A stretch of DNA of 64,000 nt from an uncultured Hymenobacter sp. (GCA_913776615.1 CAJYPK010000001.1:124001-188000), one strand, 5' to 3'. Shown: positions 1 to 9,108, numbered from the stretch's first letter. A program made the numbers and translations. Notes: generated from the sequence alone by a model not told the origin.

Positions 1-1205
1 TGGAGCACGGGTTCACCATTTCCATCGCGCTAATCGGGACGGTGCTGGGCGCGATTTTCGGCGGCATCCCGAGCGACCAGCTGGGGCGCCGCCAGACGCT
101 GCGCTGGATTGCGGTGCTCTACTTAGTATCGGCGGTGGGCGCGGCGCTGGCCCCGTCGTGGGTACCGTTCTTGCTGTTCCGCTTCCTGGGCGGGCTGGGC
201 GTGGGCGCGTCGTCGGTCACGGCCCCGCTCTACATCTCCGAGATTTCGCCGGCCGACTCGCGGGGCAAGCTCGTGGGCTTGTTTCAGTTTAACATCGTCT
301 TTGGTATTCTGGCCGCTTACCTCTCCAACTACCTGCTGGCCAACGTGGGCGACCATTCGTGGCGGCTCATGCTGGGCGTGCAGGCGGTGCCGGCAGTGGC
401 CTTTCTACTTTTCCTGTTCCGGGTGCCCGAAAGCCCGCGCTGGCTGTTGCTGCACGGCCGCGTAGCCGAAGGCAAAGAGGTATTACGCCTCATTAGCCCC
501 ACCACCGTGGAGGCCGACACGGCCGCCATTCTCACCGCCCAGGCGGTGGCGGGCCAGCAGAGCGAGTCGCTGTGGGCCAGCCAGTACCGCACGCCGGTGC
601 TGCTGGCCGTGGCCTTCGCGTTCTTCAACCAGGTATCGGGCATCAACGCCATCATCTACTACGCCCCGCGCATTTTCGAGATGACGGGGCTGGGCCAGGG
701 CGCGGCGCTGCTGTCGTCGGCGGGCATCGGGCTGGTCAATTTTTGCTTTACCCTGCTGGGGGTCAACGTTATCGACCGCTTCGGGCGGCGCACGCTCATG
801 CTGGTGGGCTCGCTGGGGCTCATCGGTACGCTGGGGCTGGTGGCTATGGCCTTCTACACCCAACGCTTTCAACTCTTTGGCGGGCTGCTGGTGCCGGGGC
901 TGCTCTTCACCTACATCGCCTTTTTCGCCTTCTCGCAGGGCGCGGTCATCTGGGTGTTCATTTCCGAAATCTTCCCCAATGCCGTACGGGCCAAGGGCCA
1001 GGCGCTGGGCTCCAGCACGCACTGGGTCATGGCCACGGTCATTGCCTTCACCTTCCCCTACTTCGCCGAGCGGCTGGGCGGCGGCAACACCTTCGCCTTC
1101 TTCTGCGGCATGATGGTCCTGCAACTGGTCTTCGTGCTGCGCTTCATGCCCGAAACCAAGGGCACCAGCTTAGAGGGCGTCGAAAAAACGCTCGTCATGC
1201 ACTAA
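1..1205 (+). CDS. Sugar porter family MFS transporter (5' truncated)
   Basis: Major facilitator of the sugar porter family, an inner-membrane sugar:H+ symporter or facilitator. The reading frame is open from base 3, so the window edge removes the start and about the first membrane helix. Visible family signatures are the loop 2-3 motif DQLGRR, the helix-4 region RFLGGLGVGASS, PESPRWLL before the central loop, the sugar-binding QVSGINAIIYYAP in helix 7, DRFGRR between helices 8 and 9, and PETKG at the C-terminus. It ends about 150 bp before the fructokinase in the same direction and is the likely cytoplasmic importer of the sugar released by the downstream GH13 enzyme. Family is certain. The substrate (glucose, fructose or a disaccharide) cannot be read from sequence. 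Confidence 0.93.
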   Translation, partial: EHGFTISIALIGTVLGAIFGGIPSDQLGRRQTLRWIAVLYLVSAVGAALAPSWVPFLLFRFLGGLGVGASSVTAPLYISEISPADSRGKLVGLFQFNIVFGILAAYLSNYLLANVGDHSWRLMLGVQAVPAVAFLLFLFRVPESPRWLLLHGRVAEGKEVLRLISPTTVEADTAAILTAQAVAGQQSESLWASQYRTPVLLAVAFAFFNQVSGINAIIYYAPRIFEMTGLGQGAALLSSAGIGLVNFCFTLLGVNVIDRFGRRTLMLVGSLGLIGTLGLVAMAFYTQRFQLFGGLLVPGLLFTYIAFFAFSQGAVIWVFISEIFPNAVRAKGQALGSSTHWVMATVIAFTFPYFAERLGGGNTFAFFCGMMVLQLVFVLRFMPETKGTSLEGVEKTLVMH

Positions 1206-1209
1206 GGTG

Positions 1210-1349
1210 AGTTATGAATTATGAGTTAAAAGTTAGAGGTTATGAGTTGGCTTTCAGACGCCTCTCGTTACTCATAACTTCTAACTCATAACTCTTCAAA
1301 ACTCATAACTTCTAACTTTTAACTCATAACTCCTCAAAATTCATAACTC
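1210..1349. repeat. Low-complexity inverted repeat built of taactcataac-like units
   Basis: The spacer between the sugar porter and the fructokinase is made almost entirely of gagttatgagtt-like words on the left and their reverse complements (aactcataacttctaactc) on the right. It could fold into a long imperfect hairpin around the central segment near 1247-1266. Closely related blocks lie at 45903-46003, between iscS and iscU, and at 52803-52860, before an ABC ATPase. It has no coding potential and no classical terminator U-tract. Confidence 0.75.
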
Positions 1350-1356
1350 CCCCAAC

Positions 1357-2238
1357 ATGTCCATCACCTGCTTTGGCGAAATGCTCTGGGACGTACTGCC
1401 GACGGGCAAGCAGCCCGGCGGGGCCCCGCTCAACGTGGCCGTGCACCTGCACAACCTGGGCCTCGAAGCCCAGCTGGTGAGCCGCGTGGGCCACGACGAC
1501 CTGGGAGCCGAGCTGCTGGCATTCGTTCAGGATAAAGGACTGACTACCCGCTACATCCAGCACGGCGAAACCCACCTCACGGGCGTGGTGAAGGCCAACG
1601 TGAGCGACAGCCACGAGGTCACCTATAAGATCGTGCAGCCCGTGGCCTGGGACTACATTCAGTACGAAGACGAGCTGGGCCCGCTGGCCGAGCACGCCGC
1701 GGCGTTCGTGTTCGGCAGCCTGGCCGCCCGCAGCCCGGCCACCCGCGAAACGCTCTACCGCCTGCTCCAGCGTGCCCCCTTCAAGGTATTCGACGTGAAT
1801 CTGCGCGCCCCGCACTACTCGCGCAGCGTGGTTACCTACCTGCTGCGCCAAGCCAACCTGGTGAAGCTCAACCACCACGAGCTGGCCGAGCTCATGGGCT
1901 GGTTCGGGGCCAGCCCCGACGAGGAAACGGCCCTGCACTGGCTGGCCGAGCGCTTCCAGCTGCAAGCCGTGTGCGTGACCAAGGGCGCCGACGGGGCCGT
2001 GCTCTGGACCGGGCAGCGCCTCTACCGCAGCCCTGGCATCGCGGTGCGGGTGCAGGATACCATCGGCAGCGGCGATGCCTTTTTGGCGGCGCTGCTCAAG
2101 GGCTGGCTGGCCGGCCAGCCCCCGGCCGAGGCGCTGGCCTTCGCCTGCGCGGCGGGCTCGCTGGTGGCGACCTATCAGGGTGCTACGCCGGCCATTTCGG
2201 TGGCCCAGGTGGCTTCGCTGGCCGAGTCAGTTGCTTGA
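1357..2238 (+). CDS. PfkB-family carbohydrate kinase, probable fructokinase
   Basis: Ribokinase/PfkB-fold sugar kinase of 293 residues, the usual family length. It opens with MSITCFGEMLWD and the substrate-binding PGGAPLNVAVH near residues 20-31, as in bacterial fructokinases. It carries the anion-hole and base motif DTIGSGDAF, with catalytic Asp240. It would phosphorylate a free hexose, most likely fructose, with ATP in the cytosol. It lies between the MFS porter and the GH13 alpha-glucosidase on the same strand, which fits phosphorylation of a monosaccharide released from a disaccharide such as sucrose. The ATG is the first in frame after the repeat block. Family is certain, fructose preference is inferred. 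Confidence 0.9.
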   Translation: MSITCFGEMLWDVLPTGKQPGGAPLNVAVHLHNLGLEAQLVSRVGHDDLGAELLAFVQDKGLTTRYIQHGETHLTGVVKANVSDSHEVTYKIVQPVAWDYIQYEDELGPLAEHAAAFVFGSLAARSPATRETLYRLLQRAPFKVFDVNLRAPHYSRSVVTYLLRQANLVKLNHHELAELMGWFGASPDEETALHWLAERFQLQAVCVTKGADGAVLWTGQRLYRSPGIAVRVQDTIGSGDAFLAALLKGWLAGQPPAEALAFACAAGSLVATYQGATPAISVAQVASLAESVA

Positions 2239-2263
2239 TTTTTTGCTTGCTTATCAGTACGCT

Positions 2264-4057
2264 ATGAAAGTTCGCTACTATTCTTTTTTTGCTTCGCTCA
2301 ACCGGCCCGCGGTGGCTCTGCTGCTAGCGGGCCTGGCGGCGAGCTGCAACCAAGCGGGCAAAACCGAAACGACCACTACCGCCACTACGCCAGCCGCCAC
2401 GGCCAGTAACAAGGCCGATTGGTGGAAGGAAACCGTGGTGTATCAGCTCTATCCGCGCAGCTTTCAGGACAGCAACGGCGATGGCGTGGGCGACCTCAAG
2501 GGCATCACCTCGCGGCTCGACTACCTCAAGAGCCTCGGGGTGGGTACGGTGTGGCTGAACCCCATCTACGCCTCGCCCAACGACGACAACGGCTACGACA
2601 TCAGCGACTACCGGGCAATCATGCCAGAATTCGGCACCATGCAGGATTTCGACGCGCTGCTTCAGGGTATGCACGGGCGCGGCCTGAAGCTGGTAATGGA
2701 CCTGGTAGTGAACCACAGCAGCGACGAGCACGCCTGGTTTAAGTCGGCCCGGGCCTCGCGCACGAGCCCCTACCGCGATTTCTACTACTGGTGGCCCGCC
2801 GAGAAGGGTACCCCGCCGGCCCGCTACAGCACCTTCGACGTGAAGCACGACGCCTGGCAGTACGACGCGCCCACCAAGAGCTACTACCTGCACTACTTCT
2901 CCAAGAAGCAGCCCGACCTGAACTGGAACAACCCCAAGCTGCGCCAGGAAGTGTATAAAATCATGCGCTTCTGGCTCGACAAGGGCATCGACGGCTTCCG
3001 CATGGACGCCTTTCAATTTGTAGCCAAGGACCCCAGCTTCCCGCCCATCCCGAACGTGACGGAAAGCAATTTCGCCAACTCCTACAACCACGGCCCGCGC
3101 CTGCACGACTACCTCCAGGAAATGAACCGCGAGGTACTGAGCCACTACAACGTGATGACCGTGGCCGAGGGCGCGGGCCGCAACGTGACCGAGGCCATGC
3201 TCTTCGTGGACCCCGCCCGCAAGGAGCTCAACATGACCTATCACTTTGAGGGCGTGGGCGTCGGCAATAATGCTGATACCTACCAGCTCACCGACCTCAA
3301 GCGGGTGTTTACGAAGTGGGACAGCGCTTTTGCCCAGAAGGGCTGGCAGGCCATCGACCTCGGCAACCACGACCAGCCGCGCATGGTGAGCAAGTTTGGC
3401 GACGACCGCCCGGCCTTCCGCGCCCCCTCGGCCAAGCTGCTCAACACCTTTCTGCTGACCATGCGCGGCACGCCCTACTGCTACAACGGCGACGAGCTGG
3501 GCATGACCAACAGTAAGTTCAACGGCATCGCCGACTACCGCGACGTGGCCGCCCGCAACGCCTACACCCTGCTCAAACAGCAGAAGGGCGACGAAAAGGC
3601 GTTCTTCCACACCCTGGCCCGCTTCTCGCGCGACAACAGCCGCACGCCCTTCCAGTGGGATGACTCGGCCCAGGCGGGCTTCACCACCGGCACGCCCTGG
3701 CTGAACGTCAACCCCAACTACGTGACCCTCAACCGGGCCGCTGAGGAAAAAGACTCCAGCTCGGTACTGCACCACTTCCGCCGCGCCATTGCCGTGCGCA
3801 AGCAGCATAAGGTATTGGTTTACGGCCAGTACCAACTGCTCGACGCGGCTAATCCGAACATCTACGCCTACACCCGCACGCTGAATGGCGAGCAGGTGCT
3901 GGTGGTCCTCAACTTCTCCTCGGCGCCCCGCACCTGGGCGCTGCCGGCTGGCCTCACCCCCACCGGCCAGCCCTGGCTCAACAACTATCCCACGGCCCCC
4001 ACCGGCCCGGCCCTGGCCTTGCAGCCCTGGCAGGCGGTGGTGTACCGCCTGCGCTAG
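2264..4057 (+). CDS. GH13 alpha-glucosidase / alpha-amylase family lipoprotein
   Basis: Glycoside hydrolase family 13 enzyme of 597 residues. The ATG at 2264 is preferred to upstream in-frame codons because it gives a lipoprotein signal with lipobox LAAS-Cys28. The (beta/alpha)8 barrel starts at WWKETVVYQLYPRSF and shows the conserved GH13 regions: DLVVNHSS, DGFRMDAF (nucleophile Asp248), TVAEGAG (acid/base Glu302) and GNHDQPR (Asp370). The motif set and the short region after NHDQ resemble the oligo-1,6-glucosidase, alpha-glucosidase and sucrase subfamilies rather than endo-amylases. It begins 26 bp after the fructokinase stop, so the two are probably co-transcribed. As a lipoprotein it should hydrolyse oligosaccharides at the periplasmic or outer-membrane side. 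The precise substrate is uncertain. Confidence 0.92.
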   Translation: MKVRYYSFFASLNRPAVALLLAGLAASCNQAGKTETTTTATTPAATASNKADWWKETVVYQLYPRSFQDSNGDGVGDLKGITSRLDYLKSLGVGTVWLNPIYASPNDDNGYDISDYRAIMPEFGTMQDFDALLQGMHGRGLKLVMDLVVNHSSDEHAWFKSARASRTSPYRDFYYWWPAEKGTPPARYSTFDVKHDAWQYDAPTKSYYLHYFSKKQPDLNWNNPKLRQEVYKIMRFWLDKGIDGFRMDAFQFVAKDPSFPPIPNVTESNFANSYNHGPRLHDYLQEMNREVLSHYNVMTVAEGAGRNVTEAMLFVDPARKELNMTYHFEGVGVGNNADTYQLTDLKRVFTKWDSAFAQKGWQAIDLGNHDQPRMVSKFGDDRPAFRAPSAKLLNTFLLTMRGTPYCYNGDELGMTNSKFNGIADYRDVAARNAYTLLKQQKGDEKAFFHTLARFSRDNSRTPFQWDDSAQAGFTTGTPWLNVNPNYVTLNRAAEEKDSSSVLHHFRRAIAVRKQHKVLVYGQYQLLDAANPNIYAYTRTLNGEQVLVVLNFSSAPRTWALPAGLTPTGQPWLNNYPTAPTGPALALQPWQAVVYRLR

Positions 4058-4126
4058 CCCCGCTCCCACTTTACGCCCGCTTTTTCCAGGTTCCTCGCGG
4101 CTTCAGCGCCTTTTATGGTCTATTTC

Positions 4127-4140
4127 CGAAATCGATTTCG
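4127..4140. promoter_or_regulatory. Perfect palindrome resembling a LacI-family operator
   Basis: The 14-mer CGAAATCGATTTCG is its own reverse complement with a central CG, the typical symmetry of LacI/GalR-family operators. It sits 59 bp before the susC ATG and 70 bp after the GH13 stop, where a regulator could control a susCD transcript. No LacI regulator gene is inside the window. The function is inferred from shape and position only. Confidence 0.55.
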
Positions 4141-4198
4141 ATAGCAAGAAACGCCCCGCGAGCTTACAGAATTTTCCCACTCTTCATCCTTTTCACCC

Positions 4199-7100
4199 AT
4201 GCGTAACACTAGTTACTCAAGCCACCAACCTTACGAGCAGCCAGCCGCCCGGTCGTCGTTGGGCCGCAAGCTGCTGCTCGCTACCCTTTTCCTACCCATG
4301 CTCGGCCACGCCCAAACGGCGCGGGAAGTGTCGGGTAAGATTACCGACGCCACGGGCACCGGCCTGCCCGGCGTAACCGTGCTCGTGACCGGTACTTCCA
4401 TCGGGGCCAGCACCGGGGCCGACGGCGACTTCCGCCTGCAAGTACCCGCCACGGCTACCTCGCTCACGGTTTCCTTCGTGGGCTACGCCAAGCAGACGGT
4501 GGACATCACGGGCCGCAACACGGTGACCGTGGCCCTGAAGGACGACGCCCAGGCGCTGGGCGACGTGGTCGTGGTGGGCTACGGCACCGCCCGCAAGGAA
4601 GACCTGACGGGTGCCGTTAGCACGCTGGGCACCAAAGATTTCAACAAGGGTACCTTCACCTCGCCCGACCAGCTCTTGCAGGGCCGTACCTCGGGCGTGC
4701 AAATCACCCAGAACAGCGGCCAGCCCGGCGGCGCTTCGACCATTCGCATCCGGGGCAACTCGGCCGTGACGGGCACCGGCCAGCCGCTGTACGTGGTCGA
4801 TGGCGTGCCACTCGACGGCCGCTCGGCCCGCCCCGGCCTGAATACCAGCCTCGGCGACAGCCCCGACAGCAACCCGCTCAACTTCCTGAACCCGGCCGAC
4901 ATCGAGTCGCTGACCGTGCTCAAGGATGCCTCGGCCACGGCCATCTACGGCTCGCGTGCCGCCTACGGCGTGGTGCTCATCACCACCAAGCGCGGCAAGG
5001 TGGGCGAGCCCAAGTTCGACTTCGGGGTATCGGGCGGCTTCTCGACCATTATGCGCCGCATCAAGGTGCTTGACGCCAGCCAGTTCCGCGAAGCCATCAA
5101 CTACTACGGCCTCGACCCCAAGCAGCTCGACCTGGGCCAGAGCAACGACCCGCTGGGGGCCATCCTGCAAACCGGACCGCTCCAAAACTACAACGGGGCC
5201 GTGAGCGGCGGCGGCGAAAACGGGCGCTACCGCCTCTCGCTGGGCTACCTCGACCAGAAGGGTATCGTGAAGAAGACGGGCTTCCAGAAGTACACTGCCA
5301 ACTTCGTGACCAACGCCAAGTTCTTGGAAAGCAAGCGCCTGGGCCTGGACATCAACATCACGGCCAGCCAGTCGCGCGAGCAGCTGGCCCCCATCACCAA
5401 CAACGGCGACTACCGGGGCTCGCTCATCGGGCAGGCCTTGCAGTGGAACCCCACCGACCGGCTTTACAACGACGACGGTACCCCGTTTGTGCGCCAGGGC
5501 CAGGTGATCAACCCGGTGGCGCAGCAGCAGTACTACAACGACAACGCCCGGGTAACAACGGCACTGGCCTCGATTTCGCCCTACTATAAGTTTACCGACT
5601 GGCTGGAGTACCGCGCCCTGTTTGCCACCAACTACAGCACCGGCATCCGGCGCACGTCCATCGACCAGCGCCTCAACATTCAGGATTACCTGAACCTGGG
5701 CTACGCGGCCATCGGCACCACCGAGCTGCAAACCCAGCAGATGACCCACACGCTGAACTTCAACCGGAAGGTCACGACAGACTTGAATATCAACGCCCTG
5801 CTGGGCTACGAGTACACCAAGTTCAACTACTCGGGCACCAACCTGAGCGGCCGCGGCCCGGTGAGCGCCAACGGTACGCCCATCGGCTTCGGCACCTACG
5901 GCCTCGACTACACCAACTACCTCCAGTACTCGAACCCCTCGGGCCGCCTCGTTTCGTCGTTCGTGGATCCGGTGACGGAATTGCAGTCGTTCTTCGGCCG
6001 CGCCATCCTCAACTACAAGGACCGCTACCTGCTCACGGCCACGCTGCGCGCCGACGGTAGTACCAAGTTTGGCGACAACAACAAGTACGGTTACTTCCCC
6101 TCGGTATCGGCCGCCTGGGACATCAGCCAGGAAGATTTCCTGAAATCGAAGTATGAGGCCCTCAGCCAGTTGAAGCTGCGCGTGGGCTACGGCCGCACCG
6201 GCAACCAGGAATTCCCGGCCGGCTCGGCCCGCAGCCAGTTCGTCTTCCAGGCCAACAACGGCGGCCTGGTGCAAACCACCAACGCCAACCCCAACCTGAA
6301 GTGGCAGTCGGATGAGCAGTACAACGGCGGCATCGATGTGGCCCTGTTCAACAACCGGGTGACGCTGACGGCCGACTACTTCTACAAGCGCACTACCGAC
6401 CTGCTCTACCCCAACATCCCGGGCTTCCCGGCGGCCCCGGGCGGCAGCAGCGTCATCTGGCAAAACCTGAACGGCGTAATCGTCAACAAAGGCGTGGAAT
6501 TGCTGCTCGGCGTAACGGCCGTTGACAACACCCGCTTCGGCGTCAACATCAACGCCAACGCCACCTTCGTGCGCAACAACGTGACGGGCCTGCCCAACGC
6601 GCTCATCATCCAGACCGGCACGCTCAGCGGCCAGGGCCTGTCGGGCGTACTGGCCGAAACCATCCAGAACGGCCAGCCGCTCAACGGTTTCTACCTGCCC
6701 ACCTACAACGGCATCAACCCGGCTACCGGCACTTACAACGACTTCACCCCGGCCAGCTACGTGGGCAACCCCAACCCCACCGCCATCGCCGGCCTGAGCG
6801 CCACCTTCCGCTTCGCCAAGCTCTCGCTGATCACCAACTTCAACGGCGTGTTCGGCAACAAGATTTACAACAACACTTTCAACAGCGTGCTGAACGTGAG
6901 CCAGATCCGGGCTGGCAAAAACATCTCGCTCTCCGAATACCAGGGCGTGAAGGAATCGCTGGCCAACGCCGTAACGCCCTCGACGCGCTACCTCGAAAGC
7001 GGCAACTTCGTGAAGCTCTCCAACGTGACGCTCTCCTACGCGCTGGGCGACATCGGCAAGGTGCTAAAGGGCGCCAGCATCTACGCCATTGGCCAGAACC

Positions 7101-7243
7101 TGTTCGTTATCACCAAGTACCGGGGCTTCGACCCCGAGGTGAACACCAACAAAGCCCAGGGGGTAGTACCCTCGGCCGGTATCGACTACACCGGCTACCC
7201 GTCGGCGCGCACCTTCACGTTCGGCGTCAACTTCTCTCTCTAA
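4199..7243 (+). CDS. SusC/RagA family TonB-dependent outer-membrane transporter
   Basis: Outer-membrane TonB-dependent receptor of 1014 residues that forms the barrel of a SusCD oligosaccharide importer. After a signal peptide ending near HAQ (residues 37-39) comes a carboxypeptidase-regulatory-like domain (VSGKITDATGTGLPGV). A TonB-box-like segment DVVVVGYGTARKED leads into the plug, with LLQGRTSGVQI, IRIRGNSA and PLYVVDGVPL. The remainder is a beta-barrel rich in aromatic and Asn residues, ending in the typical FGVNFSL terminal strand. It is followed 22 bp later by its SusD partner. Presence beside the GH13 enzyme and fructokinase makes this a small glycan-utilisation locus. Transported sugar unknown, likely a glucose/fructose oligosaccharide. 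Confidence 0.96.
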   Translation: MRNTSYSSHQPYEQPAARSSLGRKLLLATLFLPMLGHAQTAREVSGKITDATGTGLPGVTVLVTGTSIGASTGADGDFRLQVPATATSLTVSFVGYAKQTVDITGRNTVTVALKDDAQALGDVVVVGYGTARKEDLTGAVSTLGTKDFNKGTFTSPDQLLQGRTSGVQITQNSGQPGGASTIRIRGNSAVTGTGQPLYVVDGVPLDGRSARPGLNTSLGDSPDSNPLNFLNPADIESLTVLKDASATAIYGSRAAYGVVLITTKRGKVGEPKFDFGVSGGFSTIMRRIKVLDASQFREAINYYGLDPKQLDLGQSNDPLGAILQTGPLQNYNGAVSGGGENGRYRLSLGYLDQKGIVKKTGFQKYTANFVTNAKFLESKRLGLDINITASQSREQLAPITNNGDYRGSLIGQALQWNPTDRLYNDDGTPFVRQGQVINPVAQQQYYNDNARVTTALASISPYYKFTDWLEYRALFATNYSTGIRRTSIDQRLNIQDYLNLGYAAIGTTELQTQQMTHTLNFNRKVTTDLNINALLGYEYTKFNYSGTNLSGRGPVSANGTPIGFGTYGLDYTNYLQYSNPSGRLVSSFVDPVTELQSFFGRAILNYKDRYLLTATLRADGSTKFGDNNKYGYFPSVSAAWDISQEDFLKSKYEALSQLKLRVGYGRTGNQEFPAGSARSQFVFQANNGGLVQTTNANPNLKWQSDEQYNGGIDVALFNNRVTLTADYFYKRTTDLLYPNIPGFPAAPGGSSVIWQNLNGVIVNKGVELLLGVTAVDNTRFGVNINANATFVRNNVTGLPNALIIQTGTLSGQGLSGVLAETIQNGQPLNGFYLPTYNGINPATGTYNDFTPASYVGNPNPTAIAGLSATFRFAKLSLITNFNGVFGNKIYNNTFNSVLNVSQIRAGKNISLSEYQGVKESLANAVTPSTRYLESGNFVKLSNVTLSYALGDIGKVLKGASIYAIGQNLFVITKYRGFDPEVNTNKAQGVVPSAGIDYTGYPSARTFTFGVNFSL

Positions 7244-7265
7244 CCCACCCATCGCTAGTAGTTAT

Positions 7266-8849
7266 ATGAAAAAGATACTCAGCGCGGCGGCCCTGCTGGC
7301 CCTGCTCCAGCTAGCCGATAGCTGCAAGATTAACGAGGAGTTTCAGGCGGGCCTCACGCCCGGCCAGGTTGGCTCGGGCAACGCGGCCTCGCTGCTCGAC
7401 GGCGCGTACAACGCCATGCGCAGCCCCTTCCAGGGCGCTACCCAGATCTTTGCCATGTCGGAAGTAACCACCGACGAGCGCCTGATGCCCACCCGGGCCG
7501 GCGACTGGGACGACAACGGCAAGTGGCGCGCCCTGCACCTGCACAACTGGGACGCCAACCACCCCGAAATCCGCGACGCCTTCGCCAACCTAGGCGGCGT
7601 CATCTTCGCGGCCACCGACGTGCTGCGGCCCGAGTTTGGGGCCACGGCCCAGCAGCAGGCCGAAGCGCGCTTTATCCGCGCCTTCGCCATGTACTGGACC
7701 CTGGACCTCTACAACCAGGTGCCCTACCGCGAGCCGGGCGAGCTAGTAGTGAATAACGCCAAGGTGCGCGTCGGCACCGAGGCGCTCGACTACATCATCA
7801 GCGAGGTAACGGCCGTGATTGGCACCTTACCCAACACGTTTGCGTACCGGGCCAACCAAAATGCCGCCCGCTGCCTGCTGATGAAGTGCTACCTCAACCG
7901 CGGGGTGTACACCAACCGGCAGAACCCCACGTTTGCCGCCGCCGATATGAACCAGGTGATCACCCTGGCCGACCAGATCATCAATAGCGGGCGCTACAAG
8001 TTTGCCACCAACTATTTCGACAACTTTGCGCCCGACAACACGAACATCGGCACCGAAAACATCTTCACGGAGCTGAACGTGGGCGGGGTGAGCAGCGGCG
8101 CGCAGTACGACTTGTGGCGCTTTATCTCGCACTATAACATGACCCCGCAGGGCTACAACGGCCCGTGCGCGCTGCCGAGCTTCTACGACACCTTCGGGGC
8201 TAACGACCTGCGCCGGGGCCAGGTGTATAAGTACACCAACGGGCCGTCCAATCAATTCAACCACCAAAACGTGGGCTTCCTGATCGGGCAGCAGTACTAC
8301 CTGAATGGCACTACCAAGCGGGGCGGCCTCGACTCGGCCCTGGTAGACCGCACCGGCGCGCCGCTGGCCTTCACCCGCGACGTGAAGATTATCGAAACCG
8401 GTGCCAACCTGGAAGTAACCGGCATCCGCCCCATGAAGTACCCGCCCGACTTCACCAACAACGCCTCGGGCGCGACCGACAACGACATGGTGCACTTCCG
8501 CCTGCCCGACGTGCTGCTGATGAAGGCTGAAGCCATCCTGCGCGGCGGTACCGGCACCTCGGCCGGCTCCTACGGCAGCACGCCGCTGGCCCTGGTCAAC
8601 TCCATCCGCACCGATGCCTCGCGCAGCGCGGGCGCCCTGGCCAGCGTAGACCTGAACACGCTCTACGCCGAGCGCGGCCGCGAGCTGTACCTGGAAAACT
8701 GGCGCCGGCAAGACATGGTGCGCTTCGGTAAGTACCTGGGCCCCATCGAGCAAGGCCCCACCAGCAGCGACGCCAAGTACCTCATCTTCCCCATCCCGAA
8801 CCAGCAGCTGGCGGTGAATCCCAACCTCACCCAAAACCCCGGCTATTAA
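7266..8849 (+). CDS. SusD/RagB family nutrient-binding outer-membrane lipoprotein
   Basis: Surface glycan-binding lipoprotein of 527 residues that caps the preceding SusC barrel. The N-terminus is a lipoprotein signal with the acceptor at Cys20 (LADS-Cys). SusD-type features include the TPR-like segment around QQQAEARFIRAFAMY near residue 140, the YNQVPYREP region, and the C-terminal helix set with VLLMKAEAILRGG and LYAERGRELYLENWRRQDM. It ends in the family-typical FPIPNQQLAVNPNLTQNPGY. It is co-transcribed with susC (22-bp gap) and is followed by a strong hairpin terminator. Ligand specificity cannot be deduced. Confidence 0.95.
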   Translation: MKKILSAAALLALLQLADSCKINEEFQAGLTPGQVGSGNAASLLDGAYNAMRSPFQGATQIFAMSEVTTDERLMPTRAGDWDDNGKWRALHLHNWDANHPEIRDAFANLGGVIFAATDVLRPEFGATAQQQAEARFIRAFAMYWTLDLYNQVPYREPGELVVNNAKVRVGTEALDYIISEVTAVIGTLPNTFAYRANQNAARCLLMKCYLNRGVYTNRQNPTFAAADMNQVITLADQIINSGRYKFATNYFDNFAPDNTNIGTENIFTELNVGGVSSGAQYDLWRFISHYNMTPQGYNGPCALPSFYDTFGANDLRRGQVYKYTNGPSNQFNHQNVGFLIGQQYYLNGTTKRGGLDSALVDRTGAPLAFTRDVKIIETGANLEVTGIRPMKYPPDFTNNASGATDNDMVHFRLPDVLLMKAEAILRGGTGTSAGSYGSTPLALVNSIRTDASRSAGALASVDLNTLYAERGRELYLENWRRQDMVRFGKYLGPIEQGPTSSDAKYLIFPIPNQQLAVNPNLTQNPGY

Positions 8850-8880
8850 TCCTGGCTGCGAGTAGCTGCCCTCGGTAGGG

Positions 8881-8928
8881 CAACTGAAAAAGGACTTTCC
8901 GGCTGGCCGGAAAGTCCTTTTTCAGTTG
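8881..8928 (+). terminator. Strong intrinsic terminator after susD
   Basis: A perfect 22-bp stem (8881-8902 with 8907-8928) closes a 4-nt loop. The arms contain the A- and T-rich tracts of a rho-independent terminator, with ctttttcag on the descending arm. It begins 31 bp after the susD stop and should end the sugar-locus transcript. Its symmetry may also let it work for the opposite strand. Confidence 0.8.
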
Positions 8929-8966
8929 AGGGTCGTTGTTAGGGCAACGTGGATTTTTTACTGTCC

Positions 8967-9108
8967 AGATGTGGCGCCTCACCCCCCGACCCCCTCTCCG
9001 AAAAGGAGAGGGGGAGCCGACCAATTACTGACGTGAGCATACGGCCGCTGGCGTCCGGCTCCCCCTCTCCTTTTCGGAGAGGGGGCCGGGGGGTGAGGCG
9101 CCACGTCT
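8967..9108. repeat. 142-bp inverted repeat with 53-bp arms
   Basis: Left arm 8967-9019 and right arm 9056-9108 are reverse complements at 51 of 53 positions, separated by a 36-bp unique loop. Each arm itself contains a short palindrome (ctctccgaaaaggagag). It fills the convergent junction between susD and recQ. There is no transposase and no obvious target-site duplication. Confidence 0.85.

Noticed and set aside
2324..4069. Long open frame antisense to the GH13 gene
   Set aside because: It is a by-product of GC-rich codon bias; its translation is low-complexity Val/Ala/Gly/His-rich with no domain, and the sense strand has a clear enzyme.
4292..6463. 723-codon open frame antisense to susC
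   Set aside because: Same reason: no recognisable domains, while the sense frame is a complete SusC protein.
8967..9108. Inverted repeat as the ends of an insertion sequence
   Set aside because: Only 36 bp lie between the arms, so there is no room for a transposase; at most it is a non-autonomous element.
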